This document shows positions 6,895 through 17,830 of a stretch of DNA of 25,542 nucleotides, piece by piece (within the stretch, counting starts at the first letter, position 1; every line of letters begins with the position of its first letter). The position numbers were made by a program, and so were the translations under genes. This DNA is from Stenotrophomonas_A sp036566925 (lineage in GTDB: Bacteria; Pseudomonadota; Gammaproteobacteria; Xanthomonadales; Xanthomonadaceae): assembly GCA_036566925.1 (NCBI GenBank), contig DATCVI010000045.1, positions 1-25,542 on the forward strand, read 5' to 3'. The notes beneath the pieces were generated by a model. It made no database searches, had not been told where the DNA came from, and was given only the letters and a program-made list of their open reading frames with translations.

Positions 6895-8994
6895 ATGGCG
6901 CGGACATCCACGCAGGCTGCGGGCTACCTCGCCCATGTCGATGGTCTGCGCGCGCTGGCCGTGCTCGCGGTGCTGGCTTATCACCTCGATCCACGCTGGT
7001 TGCCGGGCGGCTTCACTGGCGTGGATGTGTTCTTCGCCATTTCCGGCTTCGTGGTCAGCGCATCGGTCGACCGCTTGCCGCCAGCGACCACGACAGGCGA
7101 GCTGCTGCGCTTCTATGCGCGCCGGATGCGGCGTATCGCGCCTGCGTTGCTGGCCTGCCTGCTGGGCACCGCGCTGGTTTCCATGCTCTTCATCCCCGAG
7201 TCGTGGTTGAGCGAGACCAGCACCAAGACCGGGCGCTTCGCCTTCGTCGGCTTCAGCAACTGGGTGTTGGCACGCACCGGCAGCGATTACTTCTCCCCAC
7301 GGGTCGACTTCAACCCCTACACCCACACCTGGTCGCTGGGGGTGGAGGAGCAGTTCTACCTGGTATTCCCGCTGCTGTTCCTGGCCTGGCGGCGCGGCGG
7401 CCGCGGCCGGGCCTGGGCCATGGCGCTGTTTGCCTGCGCCACGCTGGGCTCGCTGGTCTACGCGATCTGGCAGGCCGGTTTGCCGGGACGCGAGGTAGCC
7501 AGCTTCTACATGACCACCACGCGCTTCTGGCAGCTCGGCCTGGGTGTGTTGGTCTACCAGGTGCTGGCATTGCGCCATGGCGGCGCCGAGCCGCTGTTCA
7601 ATCGCGGCCTGGCATTGCGGCGTCCGGCGCGCGCCGTCTTGCTGGGCGTTGCCGCGCTGGTGCTGGGTTGGGGATTGTGGACCGCGCGCCCGGGGCGCTC
7701 GCCATGGCCCGACGGCCTGGCGCCGGTGCTCGGCACGCTGGGCCTGGTAGTGCTACTGCATCGTCACGCCGGCGGTGTGTTGGGCCGACTGCTGTCGTCC
7801 CGGCCGGTGGTCGCGCTAGGGCTGCGCTCATATTCCCTGTATCTGTGGCATTGGCCGGTCCTGGTGCTGCTGCGCTGGACCATCGGCCTGGAGGCTTGGC
7901 CGCACAAGCTGCTGGCCATTGGCGCCAGCCTGGCGCTGGCGGCCGCGTCCTATCGCTGGATCGAAACGCCCTGGCGGCGCGAGCGCGGCTCGGGTTGGCG
8001 CGCTGGGCGCGTGGTCGGGACTGGACTGGCGGCGCTGGTGCTGGGCGCGGGCGTGCAGTCCTTGCTGGCCGAGAACCTGGGCCGCCACTTGTCGCTGAGC
8101 ACGGTCACCCGGCATCCGCTGGACTGGTACGCCTATGCCGCCGGGTTGCGGCATGAGTTTCCGCATTGCCGGCAGGCCACGCAGACGTACACGATTGCCG
8201 GCACGCGCGCGCGCATTTTCTCGCGCGGCGAATGCGATCTGCCGCCGGGTAACGGCCGCGCGCTGTTCGTGCTCGGCGATTCGCACGCGATCGCCTACAA
8301 CGAGCTGCTGCGGCGCCAGGCAGTCCTGACCGGTGGTCCGGTGCATCTGTATTCAATGGGCGGCTGCGCCGTGGCGCCGCTGGTGCCGGGTGCCGGCCAC
8401 GACCCCGGATGCGTCGCCTTCCTCGACGCCGCGCTGGCCGACATCGCGACGCGCGCACGCCCGGGCGATGCGCTGCTGCTGCCGGGATTGCGAGTCGCCC
8501 GGCTGGTGGATGAGTTCGAGCGCCATTCGCTGGCGGACAATCTCGCCGCGCTCGCTGCCGACGCCGAGCGAGCGCGTCGAGATGCCCAGGTCCTGGCCAC
8601 GGTCGAGCAACTGACGCCGCTGGCCGGGCAGGGCGTGCGCATCGTGTTCGAAGCGCCCAAGCCGGTGTTGCCGGCGCCGCCGTACCGCTGCGCGGACCGG
8701 TTCAATCACGGCAATGCAGTCTGCAGCGGCGGATTGTGGCTGGATCGCGCAACGGTCGAAGCCTATCGCGCGCCGGCAATGCAAGCATTGCAGCAGATTG
8801 CCGCGCGCCTGCCCGGCGCCGCGGTGTGGGATCCATTGCCGGTGCTGTGCACGGCGCAGCGTTGCAATGCCTTCGACGACGGCCGGCCGTTGTACTTCGA
8901 CGGCGACCATCTGAGCGGCCACGGCAACCGCGTGTTGCTGCCCTCCTTGCAAGCCTTCCTCGACGCCTCGCCGCAGACCGCGCGCCCGCGCTGA
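6895..8994 (+). CDS. Membrane O-acyltransferase with C-terminal SGNH domain (OafA/OafB-like)
   Basis: 699 aa. The N-terminal acyltransferase-3 domain (about res 8-395, roughly ten membrane helices) shows HVDGLRALAVLAVLAYH (14-30), FTGVDVFFAISGF (40-52), RRMRRIAPALL (76-86), TWSLGVEEQFYLVFP (145-159) and SLYLWHWPVLVL (314-325). The C-terminal periplasmic SGNH hydrolase-like domain has GDSH (461-464) and DGDHLS (669-674), the Ser and Asp/His of the triad. Such fusions transfer acetyl or similar groups to O-antigen, exopolysaccharide or peptidoglycan sugars at the periplasmic face. The ribosome binding site is weak (AGAGAGA, or AAGGA touching the ATG). It is flanked by two metH 3' ends and ends only 11 bases from the convergent metH, so it is probably an acquired gene. 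The acceptor is unknown. Confidence 0.93.
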   Translation: MARTSTQAAGYLAHVDGLRALAVLAVLAYHLDPRWLPGGFTGVDVFFAISGFVVSASVDRLPPATTTGELLRFYARRMRRIAPALLACLLGTALVSMLFIPESWLSETSTKTGRFAFVGFSNWVLARTGSDYFSPRVDFNPYTHTWSLGVEEQFYLVFPLLFLAWRRGGRGRAWAMALFACATLGSLVYAIWQAGLPGREVASFYMTTTRFWQLGLGVLVYQVLALRHGGAEPLFNRGLALRRPARAVLLGVAALVLGWGLWTARPGRSPWPDGLAPVLGTLGLVVLLHRHAGGVLGRLLSSRPVVALGLRSYSLYLWHWPVLVLLRWTIGLEAWPHKLLAIGASLALAAASYRWIETPWRRERGSGWRAGRVVGTGLAALVLGAGVQSLLAENLGRHLSLSTVTRHPLDWYAYAAGLRHEFPHCRQATQTYTIAGTRARIFSRGECDLPPGNGRALFVLGDSHAIAYNELLRRQAVLTGGPVHLYSMGGCAVAPLVPGAGHDPGCVAFLDAALADIATRARPGDALLLPGLRVARLVDEFERHSLADNLAALAADAERARRDAQVLATVEQLTPLAGQGVRIVFEAPKPVLPAPPYRCADRFNHGNAVCSGGLWLDRATVEAYRAPAMQALQQIAARLPGAAVWDPLPVLCTAQRCNAFDDGRPLYFDGDHLSGHGNRVLLPSLQAFLDASPQTARPR

Positions 8995-9005
8995 AGCGTG
9001 AGGCG

Positions 9006-11690
<2,685 letters not shown>

Positions 11691-11738
11691 TGGTGCGGGG
11701 AGTCCAGGAATTCGAGGGGACAGCGGGGCAGGGCGGGC

Positions 11739-12827
11739 TCAGGCTGCCTGGTCGATTGCGTCGGGCAGGCGCCGCGGTGGCAGCCCACGCACGGCTTCGG
11801 CAATCGCGCGGATATGCGCCGGAGTGGTGCCGCAGCAGCCGCCGACAATATTGAGCAACCCGGCGGTAGCGAATTCGTGCAGCGTGGCGGCCATTTCCTC
11901 GGGCGTCTCGTCGTACTCGCCGAAGGCATTGGGCAGCCCGGCGTTCGGGTGCGCACTGACATAGGCGTCGGCGACGGTGGCCAGGGTCTCCACGTGCGGG
12001 CGCAGGTCGCGCGCACCCAGCGCACAGTTGAGCCCGACCGACAGCGGCCGGCCGTGCGCGACCGAGGCGTAGAAGGCCTCGGCGGTCTGCCCGGACAGGG
12101 TGCGGCCGGAGGCGTCGGTAATCGTGCCGGAGATCATCACCGGCAGGCGGCCACCGCGCGCGTCGAACACTTCCTCGATCGCGTACAGCGCGGCCTTGGC
12201 GTTGAGCGTGTCGAAGATGGTCTCGACCATGATCGTGTCGGCGCCACCATCGATCAGGCCCTCGATCGCCTCGCGGTAGGTGCCGCGCAACTCGTCGAAG
12301 CTGGTGTTGCGAAAGCCGGGGTCGTTGACGTCCGGGCTGATCGAGGCGGTGCGGCTGGTGGGGCCGAGCACGCCGATGACAAAGCGCGGCTTGTCGGGGG
12401 TGGTTGCTTCGATTGCATCGCAGCACTGCCGAGCCAACGCCGCGCCGGCCTTGTTCAACTCGTACACCAGGTGTTCGAGGTGATAGTCGGCCTGGCTGAC
12501 CGAAGTCGCATTGAACGTGTTGGTTTCGACCATGTCCGCGCCGGCTTCGAGATAGGCGGTGTGGATGCCGCCGATCACGTCCGGGCGGGTCAGCAGCAAC
12601 AGGTCGTTGTTGCCTTTCAGGTCGTGGCCGCAGCCGGCGCCATGCACATGCCCGGCCTGGCTGTCGAAGCCCTCGGCGAAGCGCTCGCCGCGGTAGTCCG
12701 GCTCTTCCAGGCGGTGGCGCTGGATCATCGTGCCCATTGCGCCATCGATGATGAGGATGCGTTCGCGCAGGGCGCGGGCCAGTTTGTCGGCGCGGTCCGG
12801 GTGCAACCAGGGCAGGGTCGAGCTCAT
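11739..12827 (-). CDS. metH: Methionine synthase, homocysteine-binding part (first half of split MetH)
   Basis: 362 aa homocysteine S-methyltransferase barrel. IIDGAMGTMIQ (res 26-36) opens the domain. The zinc ligands that activate the homocysteine thiol are Cys268 in LNCALGA and Cys331-Cys332 in GGCCGTTP. This is module 1 of cobalamin-dependent methionine synthase encoded on its own; the other three modules are in the gene 48 bases downstream. An extra Gly/His-rich stretch (QAGHVHGAGCGHD, res 57-69) precedes the conserved DLKGNNDLL. GGAG lies 6-7 bases before the ATG. It starts 13 bases after the ArsR-methyltransferase stop, so the three genes are very likely one transcript. Confidence 0.95.
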   Translation of the reverse strand: MSSTLPWLHPDRADKLARALRERILIIDGAMGTMIQRHRLEEPDYRGERFAEGFDSQAGHVHGAGCGHDLKGNNDLLLLTRPDVIGGIHTAYLEAGADMVETNTFNATSVSQADYHLEHLVYELNKAGAALARQCCDAIEATTPDKPRFVIGVLGPTSRTASISPDVNDPGFRNTSFDELRGTYREAIEGLIDGGADTIMVETIFDTLNAKAALYAIEEVFDARGGRLPVMISGTITDASGRTLSGQTAEAFYASVAHGRPLSVGLNCALGARDLRPHVETLATVADAYVSAHPNAGLPNAFGEYDETPEEMAATLHEFATAGLLNIVGGCCGTTPAHIRAIAEAVRGLPPRRLPDAIDQAA

Positions 12828-12840
12828 CGTGTTCTCCGGC

Positions 12841-13770
12841 TCAGGGCTTGGTGGCGATCAGCGAGATCACTTCGAAATGCGGCGGACGCTTTTCGCGCGT
12901 CACGGTTTCCAGGCTCGACACTTCCAGTCCGGCCTTTTCGGCGAACTTGCGCAGTTCCTTGACGCTGAAACCGAGGTTGACGTGGCCGTACGCCTCCACC
13001 GCGTTGCGGTGCTCGTGCTTGGCCAGGCTGCACAGCAGCAGCCGGCCGCCGGGGCGCAGGACCCGCGCGCCCTCGGCCACGGCCTCGGCCGGCCGCGCGG
13101 CGTAGGTCAGCGCGTGCATCAGCACCACCAGGTCGAAACTGCGTTCGGCAAACGGCAGCGCATGCATGTCGCCCTCGCGCACTTCCACATTGGCCAGGCG
13201 ACGCAGGCGCTCACTGGCGGCGGCGACCACGCGCGCACTGGTATCGATGCAGATGTAGCGCCGGGCATGTGGTGCCAGCAATTCGGCCAGCACGCCGTCG
13301 CCGGAAGCGATGTCCAGCACGTCGCCGCTCTCCAGCAGCGGCAGGGCGCTGCGGGCCAGGGCCTCCCAGGTGCGGCCCGGCGAATAGTGGCGCTCCATGT
13401 CCCCGGCTACCGAATCGGCCCAGTTCTGGTCCGAGGCGCGCATCGCCAGCACCGCGGCCACGCGCTCGGCGTCCTGGCGCAGCAGCGGATCGTCGCTGCC
13501 GTTGCTCAGCGCCTGCCACAGCGAGCGCTGCGCCGGGTCGATGGCGGCTTCATCGAAGCGGTAATAGGCCGAAACGCCGGCGCGGCGGTCGCGCACCAGC
13601 CCGGCTTCCTTGAGCTTGGCCAGGTGGGTGGACACGCGCGGCTGCGCCAGCCGGGTGATGGCCGACAACTCGGCCACGGTCAGCTCTTCCTGTTCCAGCA
13701 GGGCCAGCAGGCGCACGCGAGTGGCGTCGGCGAAGACCTTCAGGCGGGTCGACCAGTCTTCCAGGTCCAT
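12841..13770 (-). CDS. ArsR-family regulator fused to a SAM-methyltransferase-like domain (SahR-like)
   Basis: 309 aa. Residues 5-72 form an ArsR winged helix-turn-helix (LKVFADATRVRLLALLEQEE, LAQPRVSTHLAKLKEAGLV). Residues about 145-250 form a class I methyltransferase fold with motif I VLDIASGDG (151-159), acidic CIDTSA (174-179) and the post-motif VLRPGGRLLL. This fusion, placed directly ahead of metH, matches the SahR group: ArsR-type regulators of methionine-cycle genes that sense S-adenosylhomocysteine through the methyltransferase-like domain. It may therefore be a sensor rather than an enzyme, although motif I is intact and an activity cannot be excluded. The gene begins directly at the edge of a 32-bp palindrome, its probable autoregulatory site, and no strong ribosome binding site is present. 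Confidence 0.85.
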   Translation of the reverse strand: MDLEDWSTRLKVFADATRVRLLALLEQEELTVAELSAITRLAQPRVSTHLAKLKEAGLVRDRRAGVSAYYRFDEAAIDPAQRSLWQALSNGSDDPLLRQDAERVAAVLAMRASDQNWADSVAGDMERHYSPGRTWEALARSALPLLESGDVLDIASGDGVLAELLAPHARRYICIDTSARVVAAASERLRRLANVEVREGDMHALPFAERSFDLVVLMHALTYAARPAEAVAEGARVLRPGGRLLLCSLAKHEHRNAVEAYGHVNLGFSVKELRKFAEKAGLEVSSLETVTREKRPPHFEVISLIATKP

Positions 13771-13802
13771 AAATATCTCTGTATCGCGATATCGAGATAT
13801 TT
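13771..13802. promoter_or_regulatory. 32-bp palindromic operator at the start of the ArsR-methyltransferase / metH operon
   Basis: Arms AAATATCTC (13771-13779) and GAGATATTT (13794-13802) and the inner TATCGCGATA (13782-13791) share one centre, so 28 of 32 positions are symmetric. It abuts the regulator's ATG (13770) and is strikingly AT-rich for this genome. It lies between divergent operons, about 50 bp upstream of the -10-like element of the acyl-CoA dehydrogenase. Binding by the SahR-like protein is inferred from position and symmetry. Confidence 0.7.
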
Positions 13803-13854
13803 TAGCCGTGAAGCCCGCCGGGTCAACCTACATACGCATGCGAATGGTTGGCGC

Positions 13855-13860
13855 TACAAT
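13855..13860 (+). promoter_or_regulatory. Possible -10 element for the acyl-CoA dehydrogenase gene
   Basis: TACAAT stands 31 bases before the GTG start, leaving a short leader that includes GAGGG. No convincing -35 hexamer is seen at the expected distance, so confidence is low. Confidence 0.4.
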
Positions 13861-13891
13861 GCGGGCGACTTTGTTGCCCGAGGGTTCGGAC

Positions 13892-15040
13892 GTGGATTTC
13901 AGCTTTACCGAAGAACAATTGATGATCCAGGACGTGGCCCGCCGGATCGCCCAGGAAAAGATCGCCCCCAGCGCCGAGCACTTCGACCGCAGCGGCGAGT
14001 TCCCGCTGGAGAACATCCAACTGCTCGGCGAGAACGGCCTGATGGGTATCGAGGTGCCCGACCAGTACGGCGGCGCCGGCATGGACCCGATCAGCTATGT
14101 GCTGGCGATGATCGAGATCGCCGCCGGCGACGGCGCGCACTCGACCATCATGTCGGTCAACAACTCGCTGTTCTGCACCGGCATCCTCAAGAGCGGCAGC
14201 GAAGCGCAGAAGCAGAAGTACGTGCGCGCCATCGCCGATGGCAGCGCGATCGGCGCCTTCGCCCTGACCGAGCCGCAATCCGGCTCCGACGCCTCGGCCA
14301 TGCGTTGCCGCGCGGTCAAGCAGGCCGACGGCACCTACCTCATCAATGGCAAGAAGAGCTGGATCACCTCCGGCCCGGTGGCCAAGTACATCGTCCTGTT
14401 CGCGATGACCGCGCCCGAGCAGGGCGCCCGCGGCATCACCGCCTTCATGATCGACACCGACAAGCCGGGCTTTGGCCGCGGCAAGACCGAGCCCAAGCTG
14501 GGCATCCGTGCCTCGGCCACCTGCGAGATCGAGTTCGCCGACTACGTGGCCCAGCCCGAGGATGTGGTGGGTGCCGAAGGCGAGGGCTTCAAGATCGCCA
14601 TGGGCGTGCTGGACGCGGGGCGCATTGGCATCGCCTCGCAGGCGGTCGGCATTGCCCGCGCCGCGTACGAGGCCACCCTGGCCTATGCGCGCGAGCGCCA
14701 TGCCTTTGGCGCGGCGATTGGCACTTTCCAGATGACCCAGGCCAAGATCGCCGACATGAAGTGCAAGCTGGATGCGGCATTGATGCTGACGCTGCGCGCC
14801 GCCTGGCTGAAGGGGCAGGGCCGGAAATTCGGCACCGAGGCCGCGGTGGCCAAGCTCACCGCTTCGGAAGCGGCGATGTGGATCACCCACCAGGCCGTGC
14901 AGATCCACGGCGGCATGGGCTATTCGAAGGAAATGCCGCTGGAGCGCTACTTCCGCGATGCCAAGATCACCGAGATCTACGAAGGCACCAGCGAGATCCA
15001 GCGGTTAGTCATTGCGCGCGCGGAGACCGGCTTGCGCTAA
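13892..15040 (+). CDS. Acyl-CoA dehydrogenase (short-chain type)
   Basis: 382 aa from a GTG start, a typical length for the family. FAD/substrate motifs: ALTEPQSGSD (res 124-133) and KSWITSG (155-161). The C-terminal helical domain has the catalytic base Glu364 in IYEGTSEIQR (362-371), in the position used by short- and medium-chain dehydrogenases. It would introduce the alpha-beta double bond into a short or branched acyl-CoA and pass electrons to ETF. The open frame extends upstream, but the GTG at 13892 has GAGGG 7 bases before it and gives the conserved start DFSFTEEQLMIQD. It diverges from the methionine operon and ends in a strong terminator. The exact acyl chain is not determinable. 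Confidence 0.92.
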   Translation: MDFSFTEEQLMIQDVARRIAQEKIAPSAEHFDRSGEFPLENIQLLGENGLMGIEVPDQYGGAGMDPISYVLAMIEIAAGDGAHSTIMSVNNSLFCTGILKSGSEAQKQKYVRAIADGSAIGAFALTEPQSGSDASAMRCRAVKQADGTYLINGKKSWITSGPVAKYIVLFAMTAPEQGARGITAFMIDTDKPGFGRGKTEPKLGIRASATCEIEFADYVAQPEDVVGAEGEGFKIAMGVLDAGRIGIASQAVGIARAAYEATLAYARERHAFGAAIGTFQMTQAKIADMKCKLDAALMLTLRAAWLKGQGRKFGTEAAVAKLTASEAAMWITHQAVQIHGGMGYSKEMPLERYFRDAKITEIYEGTSEIQRLVIARAETGLR

Positions 15041-15043
15041 AGG

Positions 15044-15072
15044 AAAAAAGCCGCCCTGGGGGCGGCTTTTTC
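15044..15072. terminator. Bidirectional rho-independent terminator between the acyl-CoA dehydrogenase and suhB
   Basis: Stem GCCGCCC (15050-15056) with GGGCGGC (15060-15066), loop TGG, flanked by an A run on the left and a T run on the right that extend the pairing. It therefore serves both convergent genes, starting 4 bases after the dehydrogenase stop and 20 bases from the suhB stop. Confidence 0.92.
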
Positions 15073-15092
15073 TTCTGAACCGCCGAGGGCGC

Positions 15093-15923
15093 TCAGAACT
15101 TGGCGTCGAACTCCGCCGCATAACCGGTATTGACGATCACCTTCTGCAACGCATCGCTGACCTTGATGTTACCAGCGACGATCTGGCGCCCGTCCGGGCC
15201 GCGGTCGTCCATGCGCGGCGGGGTGGCGCCCTTGAAGTCGCAGACGCGGCCGCCGGCCTCGCGCACCAGCAGCACGCCGGCGGCAATGTCCCACGCCTTC
15301 ACGCCCGCTTCGAAGTAGGCGTCGGCGCGGCCGCAGGCCACGTAGGCCAGGTCCAGCGCGGCCGAGCCGGTGCGACGAATATCCTCGGCCTGGGTCAACA
15401 GCGAGTCCACGCACTTGAGCTGGGTGCTGACGCGGGCACGCTCGCGCGGCGGGAAACCGGTGTGGATCATCGCCCCGGCCAGGTCCTTGCGGTCGGTCAC
15501 GCGAATGCGGCGGTCGTTGAGCACCGCGCCCGAGCCGCGGCTGGCGGTGAACAGCTCGTTGCGCAGCGGGTCGAAGATCACCGCATCGAGCGGCTCGCCA
15601 TTCTCGACCAGGGCGATCGACACGCAGTAATGCGGGAAGCCACGCAAGTAGTTGCTGGTGCCGTCGAGCGGGTCGATCACCCACATGTAGCGGCCGGAAT
15701 TGCCCTGCACGCCGCCTTCCTCGCCGAGGATCCCGTACTCGGGATAGGCGCGCTTGAGTTCCTTGACGATCACCTTCTCCGCGTCCGCGTCCACTTCGCT
15801 CGCATAGTCCATGCGGCCCTTCTGCACCACGTTGAGGGCTTCGAGCTTGTTGATGTTGCGCAACAGGACGTTGCCGGCGATGCGGGCGGCCTTGACCATG
15901 ACGGTGACGGCGGGGTTCTGCAT
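15093..15923 (-). CDS. suhB: Inositol-1-monophosphatase family protein SuhB
   Basis: 276 aa. Metal-binding motifs of the Mg-dependent phosphatase family are intact: GEEGG (res 67-71), DPLDGT (84-89) and WD (211-212). It hydrolyses inositol monophosphate in vitro; in E. coli SuhB also joins the rRNA transcription antitermination complex, and the N-terminal region here (NPAVTVMVKAARIAGNVLLR) resembles that protein. GGAG lies 8 bases before the ATG. The gene diverges from trmJ with a 117-bp gap, the same neighbour as in E. coli, which supports orthology. Confidence 0.95.
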   Translation of the reverse strand: MQNPAVTVMVKAARIAGNVLLRNINKLEALNVVQKGRMDYASEVDADAEKVIVKELKRAYPEYGILGEEGGVQGNSGRYMWVIDPLDGTSNYLRGFPHYCVSIALVENGEPLDAVIFDPLRNELFTASRGSGAVLNDRRIRVTDRKDLAGAMIHTGFPPRERARVSTQLKCVDSLLTQAEDIRRTGSAALDLAYVACGRADAYFEAGVKAWDIAAGVLLVREAGGRVCDFKGATPPRMDDRGPDGRQIVAGNIKVSDALQKVIVNTGYAAEFDAKF

Positions 15924-16040
15924 GGTGAAAGCTCCCGTGAAGGCAGAAGGACGGAACTGGCGGGGGAAAAGAGCGGTCCGGCGCGAAGGCCGGCGCGCAG
16001 TTTACCATCTGCGGCTGATCCGCTCCCGAATACCCTGTTC

Positions 16041-16817
16041 ATGCAGCCTGACATCAACCCATCGCGTCATATCCGCTTCGTCCTCGTCGGTACCCAGCAC
16101 CCCGGCAATATCGGTGCAGCGGCCCGGGCGATGAAGACCATGGGCCTGTCCCGGCTGGTGCTGGTGGCGCCGGAGCGGGCGCTGGACGAGGACGCCTTTC
16201 GTCGATCGGCCGGCGCCGAAGACGTATTGGGCGATGCGCCGGTGCACGCGACCCTGGCCGAGGCGGTGGCCGATTGCACCCTGGTGCTCGGCTGCACCGC
16301 GCGCGCGCGCCGGGTCCAGTTGCAGGAATTGCTGCCAGCCGATGCCGCCGCGCGTGCCGTTGGCCATGCGGCCGGCCCGGCCGAGGTGGCCGTAGTGTTC
16401 GGCCGGGAACGCACCGGCCTGACCAACGAGGAGTTGCAGTTGTGCCACCTGGCCGTGCACATTCCGTCCGATCCGGAGTTCAGTTCGCTCAACCTCGCCG
16501 CCGCGGTGCAGGTGCTGGCCTACGAAGCACGGCTGGCGCTGCTGCGGGCGGCCCAGGAGAGCCAGGCCCCGGCCGCCGACCCAGGCCTGCGCGAAGGCCC
16601 GGCCACCCATGCGCAGGTGGAGGGGCTGTTCGGGCAATTCGGCCAGACCTTGGAGGAAATCGACTTCCACAAGGGCCGGTCGCCTGACTCGGCCATGCGC
16701 AAGTTGCGCCGCCTGTTTCTGCGCGCCGGCCTGACCGAACAAGAAGTGCGGCTGTTGCGCGGCATTCTTTCCGATGCCCAGCGCATGGCGATGCTGGCCG
16801 GCCGCAAAGACGCCTGA
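16041..16817 (+). CDS. trmJ: tRNA (cytidine/uridine-32-2'-O)-methyltransferase TrmJ
   Basis: 258 aa SPOUT methyltransferase that uses AdoMet to methylate the ribose at position 32 in the tRNA anticodon loop. Visible motifs: HPGNIGAAARAMKTMGL (res 20-36), the knot segments VAVVFGRERTGLTNEEL (116-132) and HIPSDPEFSSLNLAAAVQVLAYE (140-162), then the C-terminal extension typical of TrmJ. The ATG at 16041 gives the conserved start; the frame is open upstream but overlaps suhB. No clear ribosome binding site is seen before it. It is divergent from suhB. Confidence 0.94.
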   Translation: MQPDINPSRHIRFVLVGTQHPGNIGAAARAMKTMGLSRLVLVAPERALDEDAFRRSAGAEDVLGDAPVHATLAEAVADCTLVLGCTARARRVQLQELLPADAAARAVGHAAGPAEVAVVFGRERTGLTNEELQLCHLAVHIPSDPEFSSLNLAAAVQVLAYEARLALLRAAQESQAPAADPGLREGPATHAQVEGLFGQFGQTLEEIDFHKGRSPDSAMRKLRRLFLRAGLTEQEVRLLRGILSDAQRMAMLAGRKDA

Positions 16818-16820
16818 CTG

Positions 16821-16848
16821 TTGCACAGTTCACGCTTTCGGCTAGGCT
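16821..16848 (+). promoter_or_regulatory. Possible promoter of the binding protein / GGDEF-EAL pair
   Basis: TTGCAC (16821-16826) and TAGGCT (16843-16848) are spaced by 16 bases. Transcription would start near 16855, directly at the first possible ATG, which bears on the choice of start codon for the next gene. Confidence 0.4.
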
Positions 16849-16855
16849 TGGCCGA

Positions 16856-17830
16856 ATGCCTGGGGGGTGTCGGTTGACTGCTTTGCGCTGGCTGCGTTGG
16901 CTAGGGGTGGCCTGTGGGCTGCTGGGACTGGGCGGGGCTTTCCAGGCCGCGGCCGCGGAGCCGTCGGCGGCCGCGCCGACATTGGATGCCTCCCAGGTCC
17001 TGGTACTGGGACGTATCAGTGACGATCCCAAGGTCCACTACCAGCAACTCAAGCCGTTGCTGGACTACGTCGTGCCGCGCATGCGCGAGGTGGGCATCCG
17101 CGAGGGCCGCATCCTGATGGCGCCCGACGCCCAGCGGATGGCCAGCTATCTGCGCCGCGGTCGCGTCGACTGGGTCACCGAAACCGCCGGGACCGCGATG
17201 CTGCTGCAGCAGCGCAGCGGCGCCCGGCCGCTACTGCTGACCGAACGCAACGGCGTGCGCGCATACAGCACGATCTTCTTCGTCCGCCGCGATAGTCCCG
17301 TGCAGCGGCTGGGCCAGCTCACTGGCCACTCCATTGCCCTGCAGAGTGCGCTCTCCACCAGTGCCTACCTGGCGCCGGTCTTGACCCTGCTCGATAACGG
17401 GCTGCGTCCGGAAATCCTGCTGGGGCCCAACGACGAGCCGGCGCCGGACGCGGTGGGCTATGTTTTCGCGCGTTCGGAGTTGAACATCGCCGCCTATGTA
17501 CACAAGCGCCTGGTGACCGCCGGCGCTTTCAGCGATCTGGACTGGAACGACGAACGCCACGTGCCGCCCGCCTTCAAGCGCGACTTCCGCATCATCCATA
17601 CCACCGCGCCGATTCCGCGCGCGGTGGAAATGGTGCGCGCCGACCTGCCGCCGGCGGTGCAGCGGCGCCTGCGCGAGGTCCTGTTGCAGGCCGCGCACGA
17701 CCCGCAGGCGGCGCCTGCGCTGCACAAGTTCTTCGGCACCTCGGGCTTCTACCAGGTCGATCCCGCCTCGCAGCGCGAACTCGATGTCTTGCGCGAAGGT
17801 TTGCAGCGCCTGCGGATGCAAGTCGAATGA
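16856..17830 (+). CDS. Solo phosphate/phosphonate-type periplasmic binding protein (PhnD-like)
   Basis: 324 aa from ATG 16856. An N-terminal signal peptide (core WLGVACGLLGLGGAFQAAAA) ends before EPSAAAP, and the rest is a two-lobed PhnD-like binding fold: VLVLGRISDDPKVHYQQLKPLLDYV, RGRVDWVTETAGTAMLLQQ, FFVRRDSPVQRLGQLTGHSIAL and a C-terminal FGTSGFYQVD. No transporter permease or ATPase is nearby. Instead its stop overlaps the start of the GGDEF-EAL gene (ATGA), so it probably works as a ligand sensor for that protein rather than in uptake. An alternative start is TTG at 16874, which has GGGGGG 6 bases before it and keeps the full signal peptide. The ligand is unknown; phosphate, phosphonate or another oxyanion is possible. 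Confidence 0.82.
   Translation: MPGGCRLTALRWLRWLGVACGLLGLGGAFQAAAAEPSAAAPTLDASQVLVLGRISDDPKVHYQQLKPLLDYVVPRMREVGIREGRILMAPDAQRMASYLRRGRVDWVTETAGTAMLLQQRSGARPLLLTERNGVRAYSTIFFVRRDSPVQRLGQLTGHSIALQSALSTSAYLAPVLTLLDNGLRPEILLGPNDEPAPDAVGYVFARSELNIAAYVHKRLVTAGAFSDLDWNDERHVPPAFKRDFRIIHTTAPIPRAVEMVRADLPPAVQRRLREVLLQAAHDPQAAPALHKFFGTSGFYQVDPASQRELDVLREGLQRLRMQVE

Noticed and set aside
6895..8994. Acyltransferase region as part of a full mobile element
   Set aside because: No integrase, transposase or tRNA target is present; only the metH repeat supports transfer, so it is reported as a finding and not as an element.
13771..13891. Possible SAM, SAH or cobalamin riboswitch ahead of the methionine operon
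   Set aside because: There is no room for a leader: the regulator's start codon directly follows the palindrome, and no conserved riboswitch core is seen.
12730..15078. Very long plus-strand open frame (782 codons) across the metH regulator and acyl-CoA dehydrogenase
   Set aside because: It is a high-GC shadow antisense to or out of frame with two well-supported genes, and its Arg/Gly/His/Gln-rich translation matches no family.
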